DNA of 64,000 bases from Sordaria brevicollis (Eukaryota; Ascomycota; Sordariomycetes; Sordariales; Sordariaceae): the NCBI GenBank assembly GCA_033439795.1, contig JAUTDP010000002.1, positions 4,898,001 through 4,962,000 on the forward strand, read 5' to 3'. Each line of letters opens with the position of its first letter. Positions within the stretch are counted from its first letter, which is position 1. The notes under the pieces were generated by a model. That model searched no databases. It saw only the letters and a list, made by a program, of their open reading frames with translations, and was not told the origin of the DNA. The translations under genes and the position numbers were made by a program. Below are positions 1 through 11,633 of this stretch, piece by piece.

Positions 1-1017
1 CTTCGCCAGGGCATGTAGGTTTGTAGCCAAGTAGTTCAAATGGCTCGTCAAGCTCATCTGCTTCTGCTCCACGGCCTTTTGCGTAAATAGCTCCTCGACC
101 GCCTCCGCCTCGTCAGCATCGACATCATTCAACAACACCCTCAACGGCTGCAGCGGGTACAGCAGCGGAATGACCAGCTGAACAGAGTGCACACTCTGCA
201 AACCTGACGGCAAACTGCTCCTCCTCTTGGGATCAAGCGGTAGCGTGTAAATCACCCCGTCGCTCGACTTGTGATAAAGCGGTAGTCTGCTCATCCTAGC
301 CTCAAGCTGGCGCACCTCTTGCGCTCTCCTGGCCTTGGCTTCAGCAATTTGGTCCCTCGTAAAGGTCTCCATGGGTATGTACGGCCTCGGAGCCGGCTTG
401 GGCTGTTCAACCACTTTCGCCGTCTCCTTAATCGCTTCCCTCCCAATAACACCCTTTGGCTGCCCCTCCAAATGCCTCGAATCCTTAAAAACGGTAATCT
501 TGACCGTCTCCTTCTTTTCCTCCGCTAGCATCTGCTCTAGCCCCCGATCCAAGGCATTCATGATCGTCAACAACGTACCTCCCTTCCCTTTACGTTCCTC
601 GACCAAGCGATCCCATCCCCGCTCAATGTTCACCGCGAAACCCCTTGGAATATCCTTATTCCTGACCAGCAACCGCGCGTGTTGCTTAGGGTAATCGCGG
701 GCTATCCGGAGGTCGCACTCCAGCTTTTCCAAGTCGTAGGGGAAGTCCGGGTCTGAGGGCTTGAATGAGAAGACGAGGGATGTCTCGCCTGTGTTGGGGT
801 CCGTGGATTCCTTGGGGGAGAAGCGACGCTTCAGTTGGTCGATTTGGTACTCGCGCGGGGAGCGCAGTTGACGCTCGGGAACGGGTTTGCTGGTGACGCG
901 CGAGGGGGGCGGTGTTTGGACGGCCTGTTTGTCGCGGCGAGGTGGGGAGCTGAAGGCGTTGCCGTTGCCGTCGTCGTCGGCTGCGCTGCCCGATGGCTTA
1001 GGGCGGATGGGAATCAT
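1..1017 (-). CDS. Conserved hypothetical protein, N-terminal 339 residues (runs off the left edge)
   Basis: An uninterrupted minus-strand frame starts at the ATG at 1017-1015 and is still open at base 1, so only the N-terminal part is present. The first 60 residues are polar and proline-rich (starts MIPIRPKPSG). The body is charged and probably helical, with a Lys/Glu-rich stretch around residues 165-180. Near residues 280-292 there is a hydrophobic run followed by YPLQPLRVLLND, which faintly resembles the YPxxxP segment of RWD domains; this is only a hint. The codon use and length make it a real gene. I cannot assign a function. The missing C-terminal part, left of the window, would be needed for identification. 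Confidence 0.75.
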   Translation of the reverse strand, partial: MIPIRPKPSGSAADDDGNGNAFSSPPRRDKQAVQTPPPSRVTSKPVPERQLRSPREYQIDQLKRRFSPKESTDPNTGETSLVFSFKPSDPDFPYDLEKLECDLRIARDYPKQHARLLVRNKDIPRGFAVNIERGWDRLVEERKGKGGTLLTIMNALDRGLEQMLAEEKKETVKITVFKDSRHLEGQPKGVIGREAIKETAKVVEQPKPAPRPYIPMETFTRDQIAEAKARRAQEVRQLEARMSRLPLYHKSSDGVIYTLPLDPKRRSSLPSGLQSVHSVQLVIPLLYPLQPLRVLLNDVDADEAEAVEELFTQKAVEQKQMSLTSHLNYLATNLHALAK

Positions 1018-4000
1018 TGTGTTTGGGGGTGAAGTTTCTCCTGTGTACCAAAAAGGCATATGGTATGAAACAAGAAGGCAAAGGTGTGATGGTTGAGGGA
1101 AAGGGTCGGTGCCCAGTCCGCGTATGCCCGGAAAATGGCGAAAATGAATGGATAGAGGTATTGTTGTCGACTGGAAGAAGGGATGTGTGTCGATGAGTGC
1201 TTTTATTACAATTGAGAAGGCCTGAATTCGTTCAATGGCGGCGGTGTTGGGAAAGAACTATGGAGCTTGAATGATTATGAATCATAATCAATCATGGACC
1301 AAATTGGATGAAGCTGTATGGGGATGAAATCGCCGCTGAAGACGCTCGGACCACTAGTGGCGAGAACGCTGTACGATGGCTTTCCATGGCTTTCGTAGGG
1401 CTGAAGTAGTCTTTGAACCTGGACATCTTCCAGATTGGGAATTTTGACTGGGAAATGTCCATACAATTTTAGATTTCGACAATGACTCTACCCCTTTTTC
1501 TCTGGAATTCTAACTTACTCTCCGTGCCTACTCGTGTTCCCGGCGATAACGGGCTTTGACTCCCACAATGGCGGGGACGAGAAAGCTTGGCATTTTCCCA
1601 CGCTCACCTTGTAACGCACAGACCACATAGCACGGTGAACCAGCTTTTGTTTCCCCTGCCAAAAGGGGAAAGTCGGCGTGTTCTCTGTTTACATCAAATT
1701 GGGGGGAACGGCCTCACCACCTTTCAGCATTGCTACCTCCATGATCCGCGCTAAGATTTCATAATAATACACACGAAAGGAGGATTGTGGCGTATCAGTC
1801 CTCTCCTGCCCGCTTGGGCAGCTACGCCAGATCCTGTTAAGAGTGTTATCCGTTTTTTCCTACACGTCTTGCTTTAAACAGGCCCGACTCATATCCGCGC
1901 ATCCTTCTCTACAGCGAACTCTTAATATAACCGAAACAGACGCGAGACACGCCGGCAGATGCTTCGTTTTTGGGACCTCAAGCTTCTGCTTCTTAGCTCG
2001 GTGCCGACATCTGGCTGCGTCGCCAAGACCACAGCAGTGATGTTCCAGAAGGCCCGAATGTACGATAACACGTCGGGTTATTGAGCGCAAGAGTTCTGCA
2101 AGATACAGTAATGAAGAATCATGGTAATGAAAGACGACCATACTTTACATCCCTTAGGGAATGGGATGAAAATGACATTCCTCGTATAAACATGAGCATA
2201 CTTAACCCCCACGTCTTCAGCGCACATCTTGTTGTTCAACAGAAACAGAAAGTCTGATAGCACTGCGCATCTTGTTGCGACCAGATTGTGCTCCCTGCAG
2301 GAATCAGAGTTTCCGAATGGTCTGTTGCCATCACCGTCCACTTGGTCGTTGGGAAGCTTACTGGGGCGACAAGTTCCTGTACATGTCTCTATGTCTGACC
2401 GGTGTTAGTCGATGGCATGGCAGACCTTCTGAGATATGACAATCTGCAACATCAACGGTCACAGCATCAAAAATGACCTTCAGTTATCTGATGCGCGACC
2501 CAGTATCAACGTCCATCTCAACCGACACTGGCCGACTAAGATTTCCATTGTGGTGCAAGCACGATATCTCCTTGAGCATATCGGTCAAGCTCACCAAGCA
2601 CAACCCTTTGTCGGGGAAAAAGCTTGTTACCCCGGAACTACCCACATACACTCGTATCTCAACACTATCACTATGTGAAAAGGCCGTCGTGTGGGGGATC
2701 GCACGGCATGCGCCACGCAGACGCTCTGGGTCTGGCGCTCGAATGGGATCTCCATGGCGTTTCCGTGGAGGGCTTCAGATGTGTAAGTGACCGCATCTGC
2801 ATGGCGTTGCCAACTTGCAGACGCGGAAGCTTGTTGTAAGATGACGGCGCAACATGTACCAATCGAACGCCACGAGGCTGCTGGTCACAGTGACTGACTA
2901 TGTCGCAACCCGAGTGTGCGAAATCCGGGCATGTTGGATGGGGAAATTGGGAATGGGGAAAGAAGAGCCGGTCGGATGGGCCGTTGTTCACGGCCGGGTG
3001 TGCACTTTGGTTGGGGCCCAACCATAGGAGCCGGCGCATGAGAGCTGTCGGATGACTGCCAGTTATCCAGTTGTCAGACATTGACGTTATTGACATTCCG
3101 GCAGATGTTTGAAGGGAATCTGGGAGCCAAGGCAGACAGCTCCGGACGGGAGATCATAGGCTACCGTAGGTCTGCCTTGAACATCTCCCGATCTAAAGGT
3201 CACGATGCGCTAAATTCGGCGGTTATTGGGTCGGGGAGTGGAATGATACGGCGCGGGTGAGCAATGACGGAGCTCCGTTCGACGTTTAGTGATTCGATCG
3301 CATCGACAAAGTAATTCCCTGCGCCGTCGGGAGGCCTTCGGTCCAAGGAAGTAACTCGTAGCCCAAAGTATAGGAGGTATCGGTCAGCCTCCACCGTCAT
3401 GGGCTGTTTGGAAAACACCTGCTGGATCTGGGGTTAATGTCTATGGGTCGGTTGATTCAGTGGTGGTTAGATGACAGTATGCGGGAAGGGGGGGACGCGA
3501 GGACGCGAGGACTTCACCGGTGATGGAAGATTGATGCGTTGGCAATCATGGCACTCGGCGGTTTCATGGCCAGATGACCACCATTTTCAACCATTTTCAA
3601 TCGGTAGCGTGCCCGGGCTGGAAGGCATAATGGCATTTCTGGAGGGTTGTAGTGATGTTATGGCTGGGTGGTGTGCCCCTGGTGGTACTGGACAACCCCT
3701 CCTCTACACACCATCTTTCGTTTCCGCCTCAAAGCTGACGATGGTGGTATGGTCGCGCCAGATAAGCTGCCCTGAATGTCCTGAAGAAACAAGGAGGGAC
3801 GGGACGGTGGGATAAACGGGACGGCGAAGCGAGGCCATGTGATTGCGAGATTATCCAGGATTGGATGGTATTTGAGAGAGAGGTGAGGTGTGGTCTTGTT
3901 TTGCATTCTTGGTCGTGGTAACTCGGGGTTATTGAAGGAGGTTAGGAGGAAGAAAAGAGAAATTGATAAATGGTCATGATATTTCCACGACTTTTTGACA

Positions 4001-6038
4001 AATGGTGGGCCAATGAGAAAATTGCTAGATCTCGGTTGTCGAGGAAGGTACGTTTCCTGTCCGAGTTGTCGAGGAAGAAAACGGAGAGGAAGGTTCGCAC
4101 GAGGAGACGGGATGCATGCGTCGAGCGGTCTTCCAACTCGCATCACAGACCTCGGCTACATTCCACTTGTACTCTTTCCTCATGTCGAGATTTCCATTCA
4201 GTCCGCCGCAAACGACCTCTCACCAAGGACGACATTTTTTTATCTTAAGCTGCGTTTCAGGAAACTTCTCACAAATCCACAATCGACAAGTCAAGTCCCA
4301 TTCGGCACCGCCAAATTACTTACATCAAGATCCGACCTACGGTGCTGGCTGCACATTGTTCAGGATGCATTGCATTGCAGATGATTTCCGAACTGACATA
4401 ACTTGCATTACATCGCCAACATAAACACCTAATCCTACGCCAACTGCCAAGTTTGTCTCCTCGTAACGATCAAGATGCTACCAGTCAGTCGTGGTAAATG
4501 CCCGACCGTTTTCTTACCGAAGGCGCCGTTACGGTTGGTAACCTTGAGGCACTGTACGACAGGTTGACAGGGTTTTACCAGAGATCCACGATTATCTCCT
4601 TTTTATTCTCAGTTATTTTCCGATTTTCCCCCCAGTTCATCCCACCTCGCCATACCACCCTTCTTCGTTCCCCCTCTCTGACCAACCCATACTCCATCGC
4701 CTCATGTACACCCACCATTTCTCTCTTTACCAAGCAGCCGCCGTCAACCACACCTTCTACTACTACTAACTTGGGCTTCTAGCCTCTGTAATTCTACAAT
4801 GGCACACGCCAGGCGTTTCGACGGCGGAGAAACTTAAACCAACCGAACCCATCCATCCGGCATCCACACCATTCCCCTCATCTATCCCTAAAATTCCTTC
4901 CAGACAACCACACCATGTCCCCATGTCCCCAGGTCCCCAGGTCCCCAAAGTCCCAACCCTTCCAGACAAGTCTCACACGGACCCTATTCCATTCCCACCT
5001 CATGTCCCGTCTCACTCACCTTAATCCTCCTCTATAACAAACAGCCTCTCTTGAACGTACAATCCATCAACCGATTGACTCAGATGCTGTCCTTTGGACT
5101 TGAAGACATAGACTAGTATTGGACCCTAGTGTCGTATGTCTCTCTCCCTCACCTTTCCTCTCCTCTCACACCTCTGAGGCCGGGAAGGGCAATATGGAAT
5201 GAGAACCACCGAAAGACGACACACATGAACAGTGACCTCATCGTTCCAAGCCCTCGGTAACTGTAATCCTGCACGTGAGAGACAAGTGATGCCATTGATC
5301 TCATCTTCGGGTCCAACATGCATCAAGTTCTAGACCTGATCGACGTTAACGCAGAGCCACGTGAAGATAATTCGCCAGTCCAAGCGAGTGGCTTTACTCA
5401 AGTTCACTGTAGACCACACAAGGTCAAGAGATTTTTTACAACTCCATAACGTATTATCGTTCACCAACCTCTTTCATCATATGTTTCTCTCCGCCGTACC
5501 ACTCTCGCGTATACTCCATTCACTGCGTTTGGCTTGATATGTAGAAGCTTTCGTCACGCTACGTCTGGGGACACCTGGACTGTTCACTTACAGGCAGATC
5601 AGAACAGAGAGTCTACCAACCTCAATCATCACATGTCAATGCCGGATAGTTGTACCTTATTCGGGACGTCTGGATGGTTCACAAAATAAACATCTCTCTA
5701 CCTGTCTAGTGCTATATATTCACCTACAAGTGAAATTACCCAACCGCTGTCGCCCATATTCCCACTCCTACTCCCACTCCCATTCACATTCATGCTTCAT
5801 AAACACCCGCACAGCAAGAGCTAGTTCAGCAGAAAGTCGTCATCACAGAACAGAATTGTTCGCAACACTGTTGACCTGCAGTTGCTGGATACACGCACTA
5901 GACAGGAACCTATCGCAAGTGCCATCCAACTTGCCCCCGTTTCTCTGTACTTCGTCAATCGTGTCGTCAGATAGCCGCCGCATTGGCCTTCGTCATCAAA
6001 TCCCGCTTCAACGTTTCCGTTCAAACTCTGCCGTTACC
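1018..6038. other. Five-kilobase stretch with no supportable gene
   Basis: Only short, mutually overlapping frames occur here and none shows a recognisable motif or a splice pattern that joins into a longer protein. The part from about 4,590 to 5,040 is rich in C, T and CA-type triplets, like a fungal 5' leader or transcribed non-coding sequence. A short direct repeat (ttgtcgaggaag) appears twice near 4,036 and 4,060. The first few hundred bases hold the promoter of the gene at 1-1017. Confidence 0.5.
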
Positions 6039-6288
6039 ACCGCCCATACCCCTCTCATAGATAAAATCGCTTACAAATTTAAGCGCTCGCATCAGCCCAA
6101 CCCTCCTCTTCTCTTCCTGGTCTGCCAGCCCGGAGAGAATAACCTGCCATTGAATTTGTCTGGCTCTCTCAATCAGCTAGACCTTGGCGAACCCCTTTAC
6201 GAATTCGGCAAATTCGGGGGCCTTAAGCCGCTTGGTAAAAGCAGCGACACCATAGGTGTCGATGTCTTGCCTATACTTTTTGACCACC
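6039..6288 (-). pseudogene. Decayed partial copy of the gene at 10,834-11,633
   Basis: The minus strand matches the C-terminal half of the 10,834-11,633 gene over about 250 bp at roughly 80% identity. An identical stretch of about 30 bases covers the KKYRQDIDTY coding segment. The alignment stays in one frame, so most differences are codon-like, but a Trp codon of the intact copy is TAG here (6,177-6,179). Upstream the frame meets another stop and no N-terminal half is visible. The Trp-to-stop change is a G-to-A transition, compatible with RIP. It is best read as a truncated, inactivated duplicate. Confidence 0.75.
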
Positions 6289-6630
6289 TCAGGGCTGGAG
6301 GCGGGTGTGGCGTTGCCGGATGATTTCTAATGAGCATCAGACTCGCCGCCCTCGGGCACGGAGCGTACAACAGGATTGTGGCATAACCTCCGTGACAGCG
6401 TCTGTGTATTCCGGCTGGCCATGGGTTAGGTTGAAGGACTTCAACAATCCGCCAGAAAAATGAGTGCATGGTAGTACGTCCATTCGTTGTCGGCGATCAA
6501 CGAATTTCGGGGCGCATTCTGCATCGCTTTGGATGCTTTGGGCATTAGGTCCATGCGCCACCATCCGCCTCGACATTTGTTCCAGCTTCCACGTCGCCAA
6601 CTGCCACTCCCACTTCAGATCTAAATGCTT

Positions 6631-6973
6631 TTCCGCGTTGCCAGTTCTTGTGGGTGCGAGAGATGCGTTGGGCGAGCAATTCCTGGTAGGTTGTGAAGGT
6701 GGGCTGTTGAGAGCTCATGGAATTTCCATTTGGGCGGGATCTGGTTTCCGCGTTGCCAGTTCTTGTGGGTGCGAGAGATGCGTTGGGCAGCAATTCCTGG
6801 CAGGTCTTGAAGGTGGGCTGTTGAGAGCTCATGGAATTTCCATTTGGGCGGGATCTGGTTTCCGCGTTGCCAGTTCTTGTGGGTGCGAGAGATGCGTTGG
6901 GCGAGCAATTCCTGGCAGGTCTTGAAGGTGGGCTGTTGAGAGCTCATGGAATTTCCATTTGGGCGGGATCTGG
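6631..6973. repeat. Three-copy tandem repeat, unit 114-115 bp
   Basis: Copies begin at 6,631, 6,746 and 6,860, each starting ttccgcgttgccagttcttg and ending with an ATTTCCATTTGGGCGGGATCTG-like block. The first unit is 115 bp and the others 114 bp; internal differences are a handful of single bases and one short indel. A unit of 114 bp is exactly 38 codons, and on the minus strand copies two and three can be read as a repeated 38-residue segment (contains ISRTHKNWQRGN). No start codon or domain supports it as a working gene. It could be a minisatellite inside a decayed gene. Confidence 0.8.
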
Positions 6974-7924
6974 GATTGTGATCCTTTCCTGCTTTTTGTC
7001 GATCGCATCTCTGATCGCTCCCATCGTTGCTGCTCCACTCTATCCCACCATCTTGTAAGCAGCGCCATTAGGTGGAGGTCGACCCATGGCTCTGCCGTTC
7101 ATAGCAGTCTGGTTGCTCATATGTCCCCTTGTAGGGTGTATCTGGTTCTGCGCCTGCGCATGATCATGGCTTGTATTCGCCTCATCCTTTCCTGCTTCTT
7201 CTCGATCGCGTGTCTGATCTATGAAGAGCAGGATCCTCACAGCAGGAGGTTGCTTAAGGTCTGCGATTTGTGGGACAAGAACTTCACCGAGGAGCAGATC
7301 AAGCGCGCAGGATGAATCCGACTTCCGACGCGATGGCTCTTGCCTTTTGATGTGAAGGCACCCTCATACTTGAGCTTGCTACTGTTGAGGCATCTCAACG
7401 CCATCCGGAACGTTGCCATCCGGAAAATCCAGGGGAGAGCCGGGCCGCTTCTGCGGCCAATGGTGCATGCCCTCCAGCCAACCGTGAAATCGTCCTCTGT
7501 TCGTCTTGGGGTTGTCATGGCTCAAGTAGTAGAAGAGCTCGACTGGCCACATGACGCCGCAAGTTGGAGCCCATGAACACGCACACATGCTTTTGAAGGA
7601 ATGAGGCCGACCTCGTAAACGACGTGGACCGCGGCCGTGGCGAGAAGGCCAAGTTGATGCGGGGTTTCATCGTCGTCCTCCTCGTGAAAGACCTCGTCGA
7701 AAAGAATGACGATGATGAAACCGACAATGTACCCATGCTTCCAGCACTCGGGACCCCTTTGTTGAAAGCGATTTTCAATAATGGTTTTGAGACAATCTCT
7801 GAAGAAACAATGGTGGGTGGTGGGTCGCTTGCTGAAGGAAGAAACATGTGGGAAGCAGAAGCATGCCCCTCCGATGCTTGCTCCCAATCGTCAAAAAGAA
7901 ACCGGTGGAGGACTTGATCAGAGA

Positions 7925-8432
7925 TCAACGTAGGTGCAGTCGATGATAACCATCATGGTCAATCCGAATCTCCTTCGTGAGTGACTGCGTTGCATTTCTG
8001 GCAACGATGACAGGGCAGGCGTCTGGATTTCCGTCGGGGACGAACTGGGAATCGGGGCTCGTCTAGTGCTGGGCTTGCTGTTGCAAGTCCTCGTCCGGAG
8101 CCAACGAGAAATCATAGACCAGCTCCGGAGTAACCGGAGGTGAAGGGCACGGCTGCGTGGGAACCTTGGGCTTGACGGTGCCGAGCTTCCTCGGTTTCTG
8201 TGCTTGTTGCTGTCCGTGCTGCCCTTTGGCCTGCCCACAGCCAACTTGTAGTTGAAAGCCGATGTCGGCCGCGTCAACATTGGAGTCGGTCAAGATGAGA
8301 GTTGTCGGAATGCTCCTGTTTGCTGTGGACTAATGAATGTTAGAGTCGGATGGAGACACAAAGGTCAAGGCTGCTCCATGAGGCCGACTTACCAAGAATG
8401 GGAACCATGTTCCCTGGGAACGCCTGGTCCAT
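7925..8432 (-). pseudogene. Probable decayed intron-containing gene
   Basis: A plausible exon starts at the ATG at 8,432-8,430 (MDQAFPGNMVPIL). It is followed by a GTAAGT...CTAAC...CACAG intron at 8,392-8,324, and a second exon continues with a Q-rich, then KPRKLG and TPELVYDFSL segment. The frame stops at TAG (8,065-8,063), yet the same frame stays protein-like for another 45 codons (NATQSLTKEIRIDHDGYHR) before TGA at 7,927-7,925. Both stops are one C-to-T change away from CAG and CGA. A further GTGAGT...GCTAAC...TCAG intron seems to precede the exon near 8,465-8,530. I do not recognise the family. Interpretation as RIP-type decay is inference; a lineage-specific short gene is the alternative. 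Confidence 0.4.
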
Positions 8433-8532
8433 GTTGGACGTGTTGGACGTGGCCAACAAAGCTCCGGGACTGACAACGAATGTTAGCTTCCGATCCAAAC
8501 ACGAATGGGAAATGGTGGTCAAAAACCAACTC

Positions 8533-10833
8533 ACAAGGAATGGCATCCATTGATTCTTGAGAAGATGAAGTGAATGGAGAGGTATTGTGTTGGTGGAATG
8601 GAGAGCGAAACAACGGGATGGGTTTGGCGACATCCTCAGTCCATGGCGTGACAGGCGAGTTCCAGTCGAGCTGATGAAACCTCTCGTCAACCGGGATTGG
8701 GGGTGACCCGAGTGCCGGAACGCTGCAAAGTTGTGCCACTTTGTGTGGGTTTCGCTGATGGAAAGGAAACAGATGAAAACAATCAAAAAAGATGAAAGAC
8801 GAGATGAAAAGCAAAAACAAGAGAATGCGGCGGATGATAGGCTGAGATGGGAAAAAAGATGCAAAGATAAGTGAGCTGAAGAGATGGTAGGAAAGATGAT
8901 GTTGAGAGGATTGGGTTGTTGGAGGGATGAGAAGAAGTGAAAAACCTGGGGGGGGACTGGGAGATCTTATACGAGTCTCGAGGTCCCAATCAGCCTTGAG
9001 AGGCCGTGTGGACTCGTCATGTATCGCCTTCCTGTGTTGACAGTGTCGGAGTGAGATGTTGACTGCTGTGGTAGGAGCATCATGGTGTGTGTCTGATAAG
9101 AGAGAGTAACTTGGGCAGGAAGTACAAGATCGGGGGAAAGTGAGTGAGGCTGCCAGAGAGGAAGTGTTGATTGAGCAGGGGCAGGCAGACCCTGTTGCCC
9201 ACAAACTCGGAGAAGGCTCTCGTTGCCAGAGCCCGTCCAGGGCCCGTCCAGAGGAGCAGGCCCCGGTACGTACCTGAGGTACCTGCTATTGCAGCCAATC
9301 ACATGCCGTCACAATGACAAAAGAGGCAGTCGAGGTCCCACTTGGACTTTCAACCTGCCTCAGGCCCACTTGAGGTTCCCACTTGTCACTCACTCACTCT
9401 GCAGTCTGCACCGGGCCCGACACTCTCGACTCTCTCGCTCTGGGCTTGTCCTTCCCTCTTCCTCCACCAAAACAGACATGACCGACGGATGCCGACAACT
9501 TGAAGCAGGAGGCTGCCAACCATTCCGTCGTCAATGACAACTAAATCATCCGCGACCCCCTTGCCGAATCACAATCCCGTCTCTCGGTGCCGAAGGGAGT
9601 CAGAGGCCGACAGCGACAGGACGACAGGATGACAGGTAGGTAGAACCCAAGTTCCATCCATGTCTGCGTCCTCCTTCCAGACGCGACGACTTCCTCGAGC
9701 AAACCTGCCTCCTCCAAACGACCCATCACTTTCCATCCCCGACTGTCCCCGACCAACCTACCTCTAGAGGTAGCCACGTCTTGTTGCGACCAGCTGCTCC
9801 TCCCACCGAGACCCGATCACCGACCCGTCCGACCGAGGCAGCCGTCCCCCAGCTCCGTCACCACCCACCACTTGTCCTTCGCGCACTCCCCATCTCACGA
9901 CCCCAACATCTGCAAGACCTCCAGGGGCAAACTGAGACAAGAGACCTTGCTCAAACTGGTACCCGCCGCTGCCAGGAAGTGGAAATCTGCCTCTACTGCC
10001 CGACACACGAACGAACAAAGAACACACTTGCCATTGCCCGGCTCCGGCCAACACTTTCCACCGCACAACTCGGACTTCTCGACCAAAAGAATAGGAGAAA
10101 GACCATTTGGCAGCCGCAATAGGGAGTCACAGGCACACAACGAGGACGGAGGAAGAACAGACAGCCAAGATGCGCACATGCTTCCAGGGGCAGCCTGCCA
10201 CTTTCTATCCACCGTCACTGCTACATCAGAACCCTCCAGAGTACGAGACAGATACCTCTACTCACAAAGAATTGGCAGCTCCCCGACCGTTGTAACCTCT
10301 CGCGGAATCCATTTCTCCGTCCATCAAGCGCACCCGAGACCTCCCCGATAAGAATACCTGAGAACTTAACAAGTGCAACCAGCAGGTCTCGACCGACACT
10401 ACAACCAATCTTGACTCTTTGTCGATTGGCAACTGTGATACGATGAGCGGCCCCCAATGTTTCTTTGCGCCATCCCCGCGTACAACAGGCGCCTGACATG
10501 ACACAATCTTCCATATCACAAGGCTTCCAAAGTGGCCAGGCTGGAAAGAGCTTCCCTGTTTGTGGCAGTGCAGATGTGATCGGGCAGAAAGTGAACAGAG
10601 ACACACGAACACAACAAGGGAGCAGATGCGCAATCATCTCCTTCCATTTCCCTGTCTACTCGCTACAAATAACACATCCTGTAATACCATCCGATAGCAC
10701 CTCGGTCAACACGAGATGCCCAATGAACGAGCGCGCACACGGAATCGTCTATCCAAAACAATACCATATCCCTCCTCCTCGCCATCTCTCTCGCATCGGC
10801 CTTCGCCCTCAAAATCTCCTTCTACATATTCCT
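8533..10833. other. Region without supportable genes
   Basis: Frames here are short or low in coding character. 8,760-8,940 is A/G-rich and 9,540-10,300 is C-rich with many CACC/CCGA words. A perfect 16-bp palindrome (ctacctctagaggtag) lies at 9,758-9,773 and recurs in shorter form elsewhere in the window. The 159-codon plus-strand frame at 9,872-10,351 has no motif and overlaps other open frames of similar length. Confidence 0.4.
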
Positions 10834-11633
10834 TCACACTCTTCCCATACTACCGCCTAGGCCCCTCTCACGAATAAAGTCGTGTACAAATTCCAGCGCT
10901 CTGATTAGCGCGACCCTCCTTTTTTCTTTCAGCTCCTCTAGTCCGGCGAGAATGATCTGCCATTCAATCCGCTTGGCTCTCTCAGCCAGCCACACCCTAG
11001 CAAACCCCTTCACGAACTCGGCGAATTCGGGGTCCTTAAGGCGCTTGGTGAAAGTAGCGACACTATAGGTGTCGATGTCTTGCCTATACTTTTTGACCAG
11101 GACGCGCATCATGCCCAGAGCCATTTGTTCGCTCTCTTGTTTATCAAGACGCGGATCCACGTGCCAAAACAGGAGCGAGACAAGCTTCTCAAACGGCGGG
11201 TGAAAAGGGTGCAACGGGTGAGAGGGATCGTAAAGCTGACCCCTGAAAGTGAATGGCAGGGTATTAGGCCAACCCAAGTGGTAGGTATCGGGCCAGCTAT
11301 TGCTGCTGCTGCTGCTGGTGTTGCTGCTTCTGGTAGTGGTGGTGGTGGTAGAAGGAGTACTGGGCCCGTCCTTCGAAGAAGAAGAAGAGGGAGGAGGAGA
11401 AGAGCTTAGGCAGGCTTGTCTCATCTCGGTTTCACTGCTTTGCATTCCACGTTAGTTTTCTTCGACGCTGAGAGGCCGACTGACCACAAAAGAATTCAGG
11501 TCAAACATGTTATCTTGGTCTCTCTGTTGAGGGCCAAAGGCTGGGTGGGCACTTACGTTTGGGCAACAGCATCAGTGCTCTCAGAGCGGATCGTCACCTC
11601 TACCGGTTTAATCTTGGACACGTTGGCAGACAT
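10834..11633 (-). CDS. Hypothetical protein, 226 aa, Ser/Thr-rich with a helical C-terminal domain
   Basis: The start ATG is at 11,633-11,631 (MSANVSKIKP). Exon 1 ends at 11,557 before GTAAGT; the intron has an ACTAAC branch and a tandem AAG|CAG acceptor, so exon 2 begins at 11,437 or 11,434 and the protein is 226 or 225 residues. Residues ~32-60 are Ser/Thr/Pro-rich, encoded by a TCC/ACC microsatellite. Residues ~90-225 form a compact, charged, probably helical domain (KKYRQDIDTY, WLAERAKRIEWQIILAGLEEL). The family is not recognised. A truncated duplicate with an internal stop lies at 6,039-6,288, showing that this gene has duplicated locally. Confidence 0.75.

Noticed and set aside
6631..6973. 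CRISPR-like repeat spacing
   Set aside because: Direct tandem repeats without unique spacers; eukaryotic genome.
8389..9204. 271-codon minus-strand frame
   Set aside because: Serine/phenylalanine-rich shadow over pyrimidine-rich leader; it reads through two consensus introns.
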